Shown: positions 1 to 8,460 of the stretch, one piece after another
How positions within the stretch are numbered: the first letter of the stretch is position 1
Layout of the letters: each line of letters opens with the position of its first letter
Assembly: GCF_007845645.1 (NCBI RefSeq)
Contig: NZ_VCQV01000014.1
Location: 45,891 to 109,890, forward strand
Direction of reading: 5' to 3'
From: Leekyejoonella antrihumi
GTDB lineage: Bacteria > Actinomycetota > Actinomycetes > Actinomycetales > Dermatophilaceae
DNA length: 64,000 nt
Translations under genes and position numbers: made by a program
Notes under the pieces: model-generated
Databases searched by the model: none
What the model was told of the DNA's origin: nothing
Seen by the model: the letters and a program-made list of their open reading frames with translations, nothing else

Positions 1-1
1 C

Positions 2-1096
2 GGTGACAAGGTCGGCCGCAAGAAGAGCATGGTCATGACGATGATGATCATGGGCGTCGCAACCTTCCTGATCGGCTGCATCCCCACCTATGCCACGATC
101 GGCGTAGCAGCCCCGATCATCCTGGTGGTGCTGCGGGTGTTCCAGGGACTTGCCGTGGGTGGCGAGTGGGGCGGCGCGGTGCTGATGTCCGTCGAGTACG
201 CGCCGAAGGGGCGGCGCACCCTCTTCGGGTCCGTGCCACAGATGGGCCTTGCCGTCGGGTTGATGCTCGGCACCGGAATCTTCGCGTTCATCGGCGCGAT
301 CATGAGCGACTCCTCCTACACGGCCTGGGGCTGGCGCATCACCTTCTGGCTGAGCCTGCTGCTGGTAGTCGTCGGGATGATGATCCGGCTCAAGGTGATG
401 GAGTCCCCGGCCTTCATCAAGCTGGAGGAGCGCCAGGAGCGCTCGCAGATCCCGGCGCGAGACCTGGTGGCCAGTCCCACCAACCGTCGGAACCTGTGGC
501 TTGGCATGGGTGCTCGCTGGGTCGAGGGCGTGGCGTTCAACGCCTGGGCCGTGTTCTCGATCTCCTATGCCTCGGGCACCCTGCATCTGAAAAGTGGGCC
601 CGCTCTCATCTCGGTCATGATCGGAGCCGCTGCCCTGCTCGTCTTCATCCCGGTCTGGGGCTACCTCGGTGACCGGTTCACCAGCAGGCGGACGTATCTG
701 CTCGGAGTGGTTCTCGCGACGATCGCTCCGTTCATTGCCTTCCCCCTCATCAACACGGGCAACGCGGTGCTGCTCGGCGTGGGCATCGTGCTGGCACTGG
801 GGATTCTCTACCCCGTGCTGTATGCCCCGGAAGCCGCGTTCTTCGCGGACCTCTTCCCGGTGAACGTTCGCTACACCGGCATCTCCGTCGTGTACCAGAT
901 GTCGGGCATCGTGGCCTCGGGTCTGACACCGCTGGTCCTGACGTTCCTGCTGGATCGAGCAGGTGGCGGGGTGTCGTTGATCATCGGCTACTTCGTGATC
1001 ACCGGCGTCATCAGCGCGGTGTGCACGCTGATGATTCGTCCGCAGTCGCCGGCCCGAACCAAGCGCACCCGGATCGAATCGGCACTGACCGTGTAG
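2..1096 (+). CDS. MFS transporter, MHS (metabolite:H+ symporter) type, 5' end outside window
   Basis: The reading frame is open from the first base, so the N-terminus lies upstream. The first visible residues, GDKVGRKKS, are the classic MFS loop 2-3 motif, followed by about ten transmembrane segments. The stretch GGEWGGAVLMSVEYAP and the following RR..FGS.PQ pattern are typical of the MHS branch (ShiA, ProP, KgtP and citrate/dicarboxylate carriers). It should be an inner-membrane proton symporter for an organic acid or osmolyte; the substrate cannot be read from sequence. It ends convergently with the HAAS gene, with a possible hairpin between them. Confidence 0.88.
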   Translation, partial: GDKVGRKKSMVMTMMIMGVATFLIGCIPTYATIGVAAPIILVVLRVFQGLAVGGEWGGAVLMSVEYAPKGRRTLFGSVPQMGLAVGLMLGTGIFAFIGAIMSDSSYTAWGWRITFWLSLLLVVVGMMIRLKVMESPAFIKLEERQERSQIPARDLVASPTNRRNLWLGMGARWVEGVAFNAWAVFSISYASGTLHLKSGPALISVMIGAAALLVFIPVWGYLGDRFTSRRTYLLGVVLATIAPFIAFPLINTGNAVLLGVGIVLALGILYPVLYAPEAAFFADLFPVNVRYTGISVVYQMSGIVASGLTPLVLTFLLDRAGGGVSLIIGYFVITGVISAVCTLMIRPQSPARTKRTRIESALTV

Positions 1097-1121
1097 GCCG
1101 GTCCCCGGCATCGACGTCGCA

Positions 1122-1147
1122 GTATTCCGCCCGAAGTCGCGAAATAC
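1122..1147. terminator. Candidate bidirectional hairpin between convergent genes
   Basis: GTATTCCGC and GCGAAATAC form a 9-bp stem with one mismatch and an 8-nt loop, between the convergent ends of the MFS and HAAS genes. There is no T-run, so this is only a candidate. Confidence 0.35.
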
Positions 1148-1203
1148 GCCCGGATAATGACATCTCGAGGGCGCGAAGGTGGGCTGCACGTGACGGGACC
1201 GGA

Positions 1204-1848
1204 CTATGCGGTGCGGCGGGCGTGGCGGATGAGCCAGAAGGTGCTGAACAGCGGTCCGCCGACCGTGATGATCAGGAGCACGATGATCAGGATCGTCGAC
1301 CAGATGCCGGGCCCGCCGGTGGTGGTGCATTGCTGCACGACCGTGGCGGCGCTGGATGGGGTCGGCGCCGACACGGAACCGCAACTGGCGTCTTCGGTCG
1401 TGCTGGCGAAGAAGGTAGCCCCGCCGCCCAGCAGCACCGGGGCGAACAGGCCGCCGGGCACCAGTAGGGTGCCGATGAGCTTGTCCCTGGTGCGCCAGGC
1501 GGTCGAGGTCCACAGCAGCACCACGCCGACGAGCCAGCCAACGAACGGCACGACGACCCCGCCGACGAGCAGCAGCACGATCGCGATGACATCGCGGGCC
1601 GCGATCCGCGACCTGTCTGGCGGCAGCTCCGCGCGGGCCGCCTCGGCGATCTCGGTGGGTGTGCCGAGGTGATCCAGAATGGTGGCGATCACCGCCGGCG
1701 ACTGCTCGGGCGCGTCGGCCAACGCCGCGTCGATGTGTGCGCTGATGTCGCGGAGGATCTCCCGGCGGCGAGCACGCGGTAGGTCGTGCAGCGCCCGATC
1801 CAGTTCGTCCAGGTAGTGGTGCACGCTGGGTGCGGTCAGATTCGACAT
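1204..1848 (-). CDS. HAAS-domain membrane protein (PadR partner)
   Basis: A 214-residue protein. The first ~75 residues are charged and helical (LDELDRALHDLPRARRREIL, then LGTPTEIAEAARAEL), the pattern of HAAS/DUF1700-like signalling domains. Four hydrophobic segments follow: two around residues 90-130, one near 145, and one near the C-terminus. HAAS proteins are usually encoded next to PadR regulators and are thought to signal from the membrane. The ATG at 1848 is only 2 nt after the padR stop, so the two genes are almost certainly co-translated. An upstream in-frame start would overlap padR and gives an Arg/Gly-rich non-native sequence, so it was not chosen. Confidence 0.82.
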   Translation of the reverse strand: MSNLTAPSVHHYLDELDRALHDLPRARRREILRDISAHIDAALADAPEQSPAVIATILDHLGTPTEIAEAARAELPPDRSRIAARDVIAIVLLLVGGVVVPFVGWLVGVVLLWTSTAWRTRDKLIGTLLVPGGLFAPVLLGGGATFFASTTEDASCGSVSAPTPSSAATVVQQCTTTGGPGIWSTILIIVLLIITVGGPLFSTFWLIRHARRTA

Positions 1849-1850
1849 GG

Positions 1851-2186
1851 TCACTGCTCCTCGGTCAGCACGCGGTCCACCGCGTCCCGGAAGATGCCCC
1901 ACTGGTCGGTGAAATGCCGGACCGCGGCGTCACCGCGACGGGTCCGACGGTAGTAGCGCCGCGGAGGACCGGATGCGGACTCCCGCCAGGTCGACTCGAC
2001 CATCCCGTCTCGGCGCAGCCGGGCCAGCAGTGGATAGACGGTGCCCTCGCTCGTGACCAGTACGCCGTCGGCGCCCAGCTCGGCGATCAGATCCCCGGCA
2101 TACCGCTCACCGCCGTGCAGCGCCGCCAGCACGCAGAACTCCAACGTTCCCCGCCGCAGGTGAGTGAGCAGCTGCCCCGCTTCCAT
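1851..2186 (-). CDS. PadR family transcriptional regulator
   Basis: A 111-residue winged-helix protein with the PadR hallmarks: LRRGTLEFCVLAAL at the N-terminus, YAGDLIAELG, the recognition region EGTVYPLLARLRRDGMVES, and a wing with PPRRYYRRTRRG. The short C-terminal helix is the dimerisation part of the compact PadR-s2 class. It heads a two-gene unit with the HAAS gene. The start codon directly abuts a 24-bp palindrome that also holds the -10 box, which suggests a leaderless, autorepressed transcript. Confidence 0.9.
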   Translation of the reverse strand: MEAGQLLTHLRRGTLEFCVLAALHGGERYAGDLIAELGADGVLVTSEGTVYPLLARLRRDGMVESTWRESASGPPRRYYRRTRRGDAAVRHFTDQWGIFRDAVDRVLTEEQ

Positions 2187-2221
2187 GTGTCACATAGTAC
2201 TAGGTGACACCTACTCGTCAA
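2187..2221 (-). promoter_or_regulatory. padR promoter with overlapping palindromic operator (leaderless)
   Basis: On the minus strand TTGACG (2221-2216), a 16-nt spacer and TACTAT (2199-2194) form a good -35/-10 pair. The -10 lies 7 nt before the ATG, so transcription should begin at or near the A of the start codon. The -10 is inside a 24-bp palindrome (2187-2210): arms GTGTCAC/GTGACAC around TAGTACTA, with one mismatched pair. A second odd palindrome, TAGGTGACACCTA (2201-2213), overlaps it. Binding here would block RNA polymerase. Confidence 0.7.
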
Positions 2222-2481
2222 GCCCGCGAGACGGGCCGCCCGCGCCATGGCCACCGACCGGCAACGCATGGCGGGTACCGCTCGGCCTTGACGGGTGTCC
2301 GGCCCCGAACACCATTGCCGGTCGCATGCCGCCGCCGCGAACCCGGCGCCGGACGGTGCCGGCTATACGGTGGACCGGGTAGGCCAGGATCCCGATGATG
2401 GTGGGTTGTTCGCCGCGGATCTCCATACACAGAGTCAGAGACATCTCAGGGCCGGTTTCGGCGGCGGAATCGGCACGGATC
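2222..2481. other. Intergenic stretch without recognised genes
   Basis: The rest of the 308-base gap between divergent padR and the aminotransferase gene. I see no convincing ORF, RNA gene or strong hairpin. The promoter of the aminotransferase must lie in its right part, but no clear -35/-10 pair stands out. Confidence 0.4.
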
Positions 2482-2494
2482 GGGAGACCGCGCA

Positions 2495-3664
2495 ATGACC
2501 ACAGCACACAGAGTCGACGAGATCGTGCCGTCCGGCATCAGGGCCCTGATGATGATGGCGGCGCAGGCGGAGCGCAGGGGCGCCAGCGTGATCCACATGG
2601 AGGTGGGCCAACCATACTTCGACACGCCCGCCCACATCAGATCGGCTGTCGCCGAACGGCTGGGCTCACACCTGCCCGGCTACACCCCCAACATCGGGCT
2701 CCTCAGCTTGCGCGAGGCAGTGGCGCGCAGAGTCGCCGAGCGAAACTCGATCTCGGTCTCCGTCGACAACGTGTGCATCACCTCCGGCGCCGTCATGGGA
2801 GTGGCGCTCGCGGTCCAGGCGTTGGTGAACCCCACCGACGAAGTGCTCGTGCCCGACCCCGGGTGGCCGAACTATCGTTCTGCGGTGACGGTGGCCGGGG
2901 GCACGGCAGTGAGCTATGCCCTCGAAGCATCCCGAGGCTTCTCGATCGACGTTTCCGCACTGGAGCGACTGATCACGGACCGCACCAAGCTGATCGTGGT
3001 GAACTCACCGTCGAACCCCACCGGCGCGGTCTTCGACGCACAGGCCATGCGGGACCTGTCCGACCTGGCCGAACAACGGGGCATCTACCTCCTGTCGGAC
3101 GAGATCTACGAGGACCTCGTCTTCGAGGGCCGCCATCACTCCATTGTGCAGTTCGGGCTCACCGACCATGTCCTCATGCTGTCCGGGGTGTCCAAGTCGT
3201 ATGCCATGACGGGCTGGCGGCTGGGCTGGCTGGTGGCCGGTGAACCAGTCATCCAGGCGGCCGCCAAGCTCGTCGAACCACTCACCTCGTGCCCGGTGAC
3301 CGTATCCCAAGTCGCGGCCGAGGTGGCGCTGACCGGTCCGCAGGACTGCGTCGAGTCGATGCGGGGCAGCTATGCCCAGACGCTCAGGGTCGTGGTCGAT
3401 CTGCTCGGCCCCACCGGTCTGCTGGCCGTCGAGCCCCAGGGGGCGTTCTACGTGCTGGTCGACATCAGCAGCTCCGGGCGCAGCTCTGCCGAGTTCGCCG
3501 AAAGCCTGCTCGCCGCCCAGGGTGTAGCGGTGGCCCCGGGATCGACCTTCGGGCCCTTGTCCGATCGATACGTGCGGCTGTCCACCGCGCTGCCCGCGGA
3601 CGCCGCCGCCGAGGGGTGCCGGCGAATCCTGGCTCACCTGGACGACCTCAGGCGCTCCGCGTAG
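2495..3664 (+). CDS. PLP-dependent aminotransferase, class I/II
   Basis: A 389-residue fold-type I aminotransferase. Visible landmarks are the N-terminal VGQPYFDTP segment, NSPSNPTG (substrate/PLP contact), SDEIYEDL (PLP-binding Asp and Tyr), and SGVSKSYAMTGWRLGW with the Schiff-base Lys at residue 234. A C-terminal YVRLSTA supplies the carboxylate-binding Arg. The layout fits the aspartate/aromatic aminotransferase (AspC/YbdL-like) group. GGGAG at 2482-2486 sits 8 nt before the ATG. It converges with the amino-acid permease gene only 7 nt away; a link in amino-acid use is plausible but not shown. Confidence 0.9.
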   Translation: MTTAHRVDEIVPSGIRALMMMAAQAERRGASVIHMEVGQPYFDTPAHIRSAVAERLGSHLPGYTPNIGLLSLREAVARRVAERNSISVSVDNVCITSGAVMGVALAVQALVNPTDEVLVPDPGWPNYRSAVTVAGGTAVSYALEASRGFSIDVSALERLITDRTKLIVVNSPSNPTGAVFDAQAMRDLSDLAEQRGIYLLSDEIYEDLVFEGRHHSIVQFGLTDHVLMLSGVSKSYAMTGWRLGWLVAGEPVIQAAAKLVEPLTSCPVTVSQVAAEVALTGPQDCVESMRGSYAQTLRVVVDLLGPTGLLAVEPQGAFYVLVDISSSGRSSAEFAESLLAAQGVAVAPGSTFGPLSDRYVRLSTALPADAAAEGCRRILAHLDDLRRSA

Positions 3665-3671
3665 CGGTGCC

Positions 3672-5252
3672 TCAGAGGGTGGCCTCAGGCCGCTTGTGGT
3701 GCCGCATCAGGCTTGTCCTCCGTGTGGCCGTGGTCTTCAGGTCGCTCGGCGACATCAGCGCGAGGGCGGGATCGTCGAGCGGGTTCGAGGCTCCGACCTT
3801 GACCGCAGCAGGAGGCACGGACACGGCCGGTGATGCCTCGGGTGAGGTCCCACCCCCAGTCGGGGTCTCACCGCCGCGCCCGCGGCGCTGCATACGCACC
3901 TTGATCTCGTAGGCGATCAGCGTCACCACCAGGGTGACGATGCTGAGCCAGAACTCGTTGCGCGTGTTGGGGTCGAACGCCATCGCGAGGATAATGGCCG
4001 CCATGGCGGCAATCGTCGCGTAGGACAGGCCGGGGAAAAGCCACATCTTCAGGGTCAGCGAGCCGGGGTCCTCGCGCTCCAGTCGGCGCCGCAGCACCAC
4101 CTGCGACATGGCGATGGCGAGATAGACAAAGAGCGCGACCGCGCCATACGAGTTGACCAGGAAGTTGAAGACCAGATCCGGCGAGGTGTAGGCAGCGATG
4201 ACGGACACGTAGCCGACCGTGGTCCCGGCGATGATCGCCTTGCGCGGCACCCCGGACTTGGACAGGCGGGTGAAGAACTTCGGCGCATCGCCGTTCCGGG
4301 TCAGGGCGAAGAGCATCCGCGATGACGTGTAGAGCGACGAGTTCAGGCAGGAGAGCACCGCGGTCAGGACGATGATGTTCATGATCGTCTCGACGCCGGG
4401 CACGTTCAGCTGGCCCAGCACTGCTGCATACGGACTGACACTGACGTTCTTGGCGTTCCAGTACTGCACCGACACGACGACGAAGATCGAGCCGACGTAG
4501 AAGGTCATCACGCGCAGGACGATCGTCTTCATGGCCCGGGCGACCGCGGCCTTCGGCTCGGCCGACTCCGCGGCGGCGATCGTGACGATCTCGGCGCCGG
4601 TGTAGAACGCGATGCAGGGCACGACGGCCGCCAGCACAGCGCCCCAGCCCATCGGGGTGAACCCGCCGTGCGCGACGAGCTTGGACAGACCCGGCTCGGA
4701 GTGCGGCCACAAGCCGGTCAGGTAGAGCACGCCGGCAGCCAGGAAGAGGGTGATCGCGATGACCTTGATCGAGGAGAACCAGTACTCGAACTCGCCGTAA
4801 CTGCGGGCCGAGACCATGTTGGTGCCCGTCAGGACGACCAGGAGCCCGAAGCTGAGCACCCAGAGCGGCACGCTCGGGACCCAGAGTTGCAGGATGCGCC
4901 CGCCCGCCACGGCCTCGACCGCGACGACAATGACGAAGAAGTACCAGTAGAGCCAGCCCACGGTGAAACCGGCGCGATCCCCCATGGCCTGCCGGGCATA
5001 GACGTAGAAGGAACCGAGCGCGGGACGGGCCACCGCCATCTCCGACAGCATCCGCATGACGAGCACCATGATCACTCCGCCGACGGCGAACGAGACGACG
5101 GCTCCTGGCCCGGCCGACTGGATGACCACGCCACTGCCGACGAAGAGACCCGCGCCGATCACTCCGCCCAGGGCGATCAGATTCATGTGGCGCTGTTTGA
5201 GCCCTTTGCCGAGCCCGGACTCCTCAGCCGATTCGATCTCGTCCGTGTGCAT
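3672..5252 (-). CDS. APC superfamily amino-acid permease
   Basis: A 526-residue integral membrane protein with about 12 hydrophobic segments. The first has the APC motif LGGVIGAGLFVGSG, and YWYFFVIVVAVEAVAGG lies in TM3, as in the AroP/GabP/AnsP group. The N-terminus is acidic and polar. The C-terminal ~75 residues (RRGRGGETPTGGGTSPEAS onward) form an unusually long cytoplasmic tail. ATG 5252 was chosen because GGAGGG lies just upstream; an earlier ATG at 5318 adds an Arg-rich, unlikely extension. It imports an amino acid or GABA; specificity is open. Confidence 0.88.
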   Translation of the reverse strand: MHTDEIESAEESGLGKGLKQRHMNLIALGGVIGAGLFVGSGVVIQSAGPGAVVSFAVGGVIMVLVMRMLSEMAVARPALGSFYVYARQAMGDRAGFTVGWLYWYFFVIVVAVEAVAGGRILQLWVPSVPLWVLSFGLLVVLTGTNMVSARSYGEFEYWFSSIKVIAITLFLAAGVLYLTGLWPHSEPGLSKLVAHGGFTPMGWGAVLAAVVPCIAFYTGAEIVTIAAAESAEPKAAVARAMKTIVLRVMTFYVGSIFVVVSVQYWNAKNVSVSPYAAVLGQLNVPGVETIMNIIVLTAVLSCLNSSLYTSSRMLFALTRNGDAPKFFTRLSKSGVPRKAIIAGTTVGYVSVIAAYTSPDLVFNFLVNSYGAVALFVYLAIAMSQVVLRRRLEREDPGSLTLKMWLFPGLSYATIAAMAAIILAMAFDPNTRNEFWLSIVTLVVTLIAYEIKVRMQRRGRGGETPTGGGTSPEASPAVSVPPAAVKVGASNPLDDPALALMSPSDLKTTATRRTSLMRHHKRPEATL

Positions 5253-5461
5253 GTGCCCTCCGTGCTGGTCGACGACCCGCGCTCGTTCGCGCGTTGTAGG
5301 TGATGTGATTCCCCTCACGTCGGGGCCTCAGGCAACCGTAGAACCCGATGGCTGGCATTCTGAGTGCCAGTTTCACGTCGCTTGAGGGAGCCAGCAGTAG
5401 CGGTGCGCGCTGTGGATCGTTCGCACGGCGAGTGCGCAATTGCACGGGCGGGAACCGGGTA

Positions 5462-5489
5462 GTATTTACTACATCGAGTCGTATTTACT
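5462..5489. repeat. Direct repeat GTATTTACT x2 upstream of hemerythrin gene
   Basis: GTATTTACT occurs at 5462-5470 and 5481-5489, 19 bp apart, in an otherwise GC-rich leader 34 bp before the start codon. It may be a regulator site or part of an AT-rich promoter. It does not match the NsrR consensus known to me. Confidence 0.45.
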
Positions 5490-5522
5490 GAAGGACTCCA
5501 CGGTGAGTTCAAGGAGATGCTG

Positions 5523-5996
5523 ATGGAGCAGGGCATGCTGGCCGCCGCGCTGGAGCGCGAACATCACGAGATCGACGGTGGCATCGAGACCTTCGTCGCG
5601 GCGATGTCGGAGGAAGGCCTCGACACGTCGCCCCTCACCGCTGCCATGGAGGGACTGCGGCGGCACATCTACCTCGAGGAGGAGTTCGTCTTCCCGGCGC
5701 TGCGCGCCGGCGGGATGGTCGCCCCGGTCTTTGTGATGCTGCGGGAGCACGGGCAGCTGTGGGCGACCCTCGATCTGCTTGCCATGCAACTGAAAGAGGA
5801 CCCCAGGTCCAGTGTGGTTTACGAACTGTGTGACCAGCTGCTCGGTCAGTTGGATGCGCACAACACGAAGGAGGAGCCGATCATCTACCCGCAGGTGGAT
5901 GCCGCCCTCGACGACGCCACGACCGCACGGCTGACCGACTTCCTGGACTCGGGGAGTATGCCGGATGGTTGGGTGTGCGAGCGCACCGGCGCCTGA
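5523..5996 (+). CDS. Hemerythrin HHE-domain protein
   Basis: A 157-residue four-helix protein with regularly spaced metal ligands: H15 in REHHEID, H47 and E51 in HIYLEEEF, H75 in REHGQLW, and H112/E116 in HNTKEEP. This is a complete di-iron hemerythrin set. Such proteins bind oxygen or NO, or help repair iron-sulfur centres. AAGGAG at 5511-5516 is 6 nt before ATG 5523; the ATG at 5517 directly abuts the RBS and is less likely. The next gene encodes a CopD-like membrane protein and may be co-transcribed. Confidence 0.88.
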   Translation: MEQGMLAAALEREHHEIDGGIETFVAAMSEEGLDTSPLTAAMEGLRRHIYLEEEFVFPALRAGGMVAPVFVMLREHGQLWATLDLLAMQLKEDPRSSVVYELCDQLLGQLDAHNTKEEPIIYPQVDAALDDATTARLTDFLDSGSMPDGWVCERTGA

Positions 5997-6048
5997 GCTC
6001 GACCTCCGTCTCGCACCCGTCCAGCATCTGACACACCTGGAGCACGCC

Positions 6049-6519
6049 ATGCCCCACGCCGCCCGCGCGATCCTGCTCGGCCTTTTCACGCTCTCGTCGG
6101 CGATCTGGGTCGGTGGTTATGTCGCCATCGCCGTGGTGGCAAGAGTCGCAGTGACCACCCTGAACGCCCCCGCGAAAGTGGCCTTCTTCCGGGCGCTGGG
6201 TCGCACCTATGGCGTGGTCGCCAGTGTGGCCCTGGTCGTGATGCTGGGGACCGGCGCCGGCCTGATGACGCAGATCCACTGGGGCGGGACGGCATACGCC
6301 ACCGCCGGCCTTGCCGTCCTGCTCGTGGTGGTGACCGTCGTGGGCGTGGCGCAGGCGCGCCGGATGACCCGCCTGCGACGCGCACTGCTCGATCGCCCGA
6401 CCGATGAAGCCCTGGCCGCCCGTATCGACCGCGACGCGCGGGCGGCCGCCTGGTTGCGGGCGCTGATCGGCCTGCTCACGCTGGTGCTGATCGCCCTGGG
6501 TTCCGCGCTCGCCGGCTGA
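6049..6519 (+). CDS. Four-helix integral membrane protein, CopD/DUF2269-like
   Basis: A 156-residue protein with four hydrophobic segments: residues ~8-30 with SSAIWVGGY, ~57-75, ~83-103, and the last ~20. WVGG in the first helix, the length and the four-helix layout fit the CopD/DUF2269 group of putative copper or heme-linked membrane proteins. I see no unambiguous metal-ligand set. GGAG at 6039-6042 is 6 nt before the ATG. It follows the hemerythrin gene by 52 nt in the same direction, which hints at a shared redox role (inference). Confidence 0.65.
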   Translation: MPHAARAILLGLFTLSSAIWVGGYVAIAVVARVAVTTLNAPAKVAFFRALGRTYGVVASVALVVMLGTGAGLMTQIHWGGTAYATAGLAVLLVVVTVVGVAQARRMTRLRRALLDRPTDEALAARIDRDARAAAWLRALIGLLTLVLIALGSALAG

Positions 6520-6614
6520 GATCTGCGCCGCCGACCCGCTCCGAACTGGATCTTGGGCCGAATGCGGGGTAGGAATGAAGCGACCGTTTGCTCAACAGCA
6601 AGGAGCGCAGAAGC

Positions 6615-6824
6615 ATGGGCATCAAGGAAAACCTCTCGAACCTCATGAACAAGGGCAAGGGCAAGGCCCAGGAGTCCGCCGGCAAGGCGACCGGTGACCG
6701 GGACCAGGAAGCACAGGGGCGGGCAACGCAGACCGAGGCCGGCGTGAAGCAGGCCGGAGAGAACCTCAAGGACGGCGACATCAAGGGTGCCGCCAACGAG
6801 GCCAAGGACGCGTTCGACAACTAG
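6615..6824 (+). CDS. CsbD family stress protein
   Basis: A 69-residue, very hydrophilic protein starting MGIKENLSNLMNKGKGK, followed by the repeated helical pattern K..E..GK.TGD...EAQG typical of CsbD (PF05532). In Bacillus CsbD is a sigma-B general-stress protein of unknown biochemical role. AAGGAG at 6600-6605 lies 9 nt before the ATG. A GGGTAG at 6567-6572 resembles a sigma-B-like -10, but its -35 is unclear. A strong hairpin follows the gene. Confidence 0.88.
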   Translation: MGIKENLSNLMNKGKGKAQESAGKATGDRDQEAQGRATQTEAGVKQAGENLKDGDIKGAANEAKDAFDN

Positions 6825-6855
6825 TTCGCAGCGCACCGGCATACCCGGCGCGGAG

Positions 6856-6887
6856 GCGGTGGCCACCCAGGTGGTCACCGCTTTGCT
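6856..6887 (+). terminator. Intrinsic-type terminator after csbD
   Basis: A 12-bp stem, GCGGTGGCCACC / GGTGGTCACCGC, with one G-T wobble and a 2-nt loop, followed by TTTGCT. Confidence 0.65.
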
Positions 6888-6920
6888 GTCCTACGGGCGA
6901 GACTGTGCAAGGCTGCGGGT

Positions 6921-7496
6921 ATGCAGCCGCGCTATCCCTATGCTGAACTCGCCGAGGTGCCGCAGGACATCCGCGAGATCATCCTCGAGGTCCAGGAGAA
7001 GTCAGGTTTCATCCCGAACGTGTTCCTGCTGCTGGCTCGTCGGCCGGCGGAGTTCCGTGCGTTCTTCGCCTACCACGACGCGTTGATGGGGCGAGAGGAG
7101 TCACACCTGAGCAAGGGCGATCGCGAGATGATCGTGACCAGCATCTCCGGGGCCAACAGCTGCACCTACTGCGTCGTCGCGCACGGTGCGCTGCTGCGGA
7201 TCTATGAGAAGAAGGCGTTGGTCGCCGATCAGGTCGCCACCAACTTCCGGACGGCGGACATCACCGCACGGCAGCGCGTCATGCTGGAGTTCGCGCACAA
7301 GGTCAACGCTTCCAGTGACGAGGTCGACGACGCCGACTTTGCGGCCCTACGCGCGCATGGCTTCGACAACGAGGACGCCTGGGACATCGCGTCGATCACC
7401 GCGTTCTTCGGGCTGAGCAACAGGGTCGCGAGCACGACCAGACTGATGCCGAACGTCGAGTTCTACCTGATGGGGCGGGTGCCGAGACAGAAGTAG
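6921..7496 (+). CDS. Carboxymuconolactone decarboxylase/AhpD-like peroxidase-related protein
   Basis: A 191-residue all-helical protein with the AhpD core SGANSCTYCVVAHG. C81 and C84 form a CxxC pair followed by H88, the thiol-peroxidase active site of the CMD/AhpD fold. The N-terminal FIPNVFLLLARRP and the C-terminal GLSNRVAS segments match the 'peroxidase-related enzyme' subgroup. It probably reduces peroxides or relays electrons from mycothiol or lipoyl partners (family knowledge). No SD is seen; AAGGCT, 6 nt before the ATG, resembles a leaderless -10. Confidence 0.85.
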   Translation: MQPRYPYAELAEVPQDIREIILEVQEKSGFIPNVFLLLARRPAEFRAFFAYHDALMGREESHLSKGDREMIVTSISGANSCTYCVVAHGALLRIYEKKALVADQVATNFRTADITARQRVMLEFAHKVNASSDEVDDADFAALRAHGFDNEDAWDIASITAFFGLSNRVASTTRLMPNVEFYLMGRVPRQK

Positions 7497-7519
7497 CCCA
7501 CGGTCGGCCGCCCGGTGGG

Positions 7520-8323
7520 TCAGGTGGAGGGCAGGCGCTTGTCCACGGCGTTGACGAGCGTGTTCTGCAGGCTGGCCGGCACCGTGGCCGCGATGTCCTC
7601 GAAGGTCACCCGTGCCCGGACGGTGCCGCGCGAAAGATAGGTCGGCTGCAGGTACAGGGTTGCCGTGTGCCCGTTGGCGCTCAGCTTGATCGATGCCCCG
7701 ATCGAGCCCTCCACGCTGGCCGGCTGGCCCGCTGCTGGGCCCCTGGTGGCCGTGACCGCAATGTCCCCGATCGAGCCGCCCGCAGGGGGCGCTGTCCTTC
7801 AGTTGCGTGCGCATCGCCGTCGCGAGGCAGGTTTGCAGCTTCTTGGGGTTGTTGAATGCGTCTCGATGCTGGGTGATCGGGTCGTCGGACGTGAAGCTGT
7901 CGGCACCTGAGGAGATGGGCGCGTGGCCCTTGTTGAAGTCGTCCGACGTGGCTGTCCCGACCTTGTCGGCGGAAGTGTCCTTCAGGCCGATGCAGGTGTC
8001 GACCGCCGCACCCGAAGTCGGGTCGTCGCTTTCGGTGTTGGTGGCTGGCTCCCACCCGCTCGGCAGGTCGGAGTCGACAAGCAGCATCGTCTTCAGCGCG
8101 GCCCGATGCGGTGCACCCGCAGACTCTGGTGACGCCGAGGCCGGTGACGTGTCGCTGACGGACGGTGCCGAGCCCGCTGCCGATGCCGCAGCCGAGTTCG
8201 ACGTAGGGGCAGCGGGTTTGGTTGCTCCACTCGGAGCGCCGCCGGAGCATCCGCAGAGGGCGACGGTGGCCAAGATCGTGGTGACAGCGCAAGGGCGCGA
8301 GGTCGCCGATCCAGGTTGCTCAC
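7520..8323 (-). pseudogene. Frameshifted secreted lipoprotein
   Basis: Three frames must be joined to recover one protein. A GTG at 8323 starts SNLDRRPRALAL, a basic n-region. The hydrophobic stretch and lipobox ILATVALCGCSGG are in another frame with no good start of its own. The body, DLPSGWEPATNTESDD through CLATAMRTQLKDSAP, continues that frame until a G5 run on the plus strand (7785-7789), where one base too many shifts it. The C-terminus, SIGASIKLSANGH to VDKRLPST, is in a third frame. The corrected product is a ~265-residue lipoprotein with a Ser/Ala-rich linker and an LpqN/sensor-like C-terminal domain. It is either a pseudogene or suffers from indel errors. Confidence 0.7.
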
Positions 8324-8460
8324 AGAAAAACCGTACCTGGCAGTAAATCCGGCGATCTGTTCAAGCTCTGAGCCCCCACCCACGCCTCATCTGTGGTTAT
8401 CTTCAAAAGGCGGCAATGACGCCGCCAAACCGAGATCACCGAGCACTTCAAGGAGTGAGC

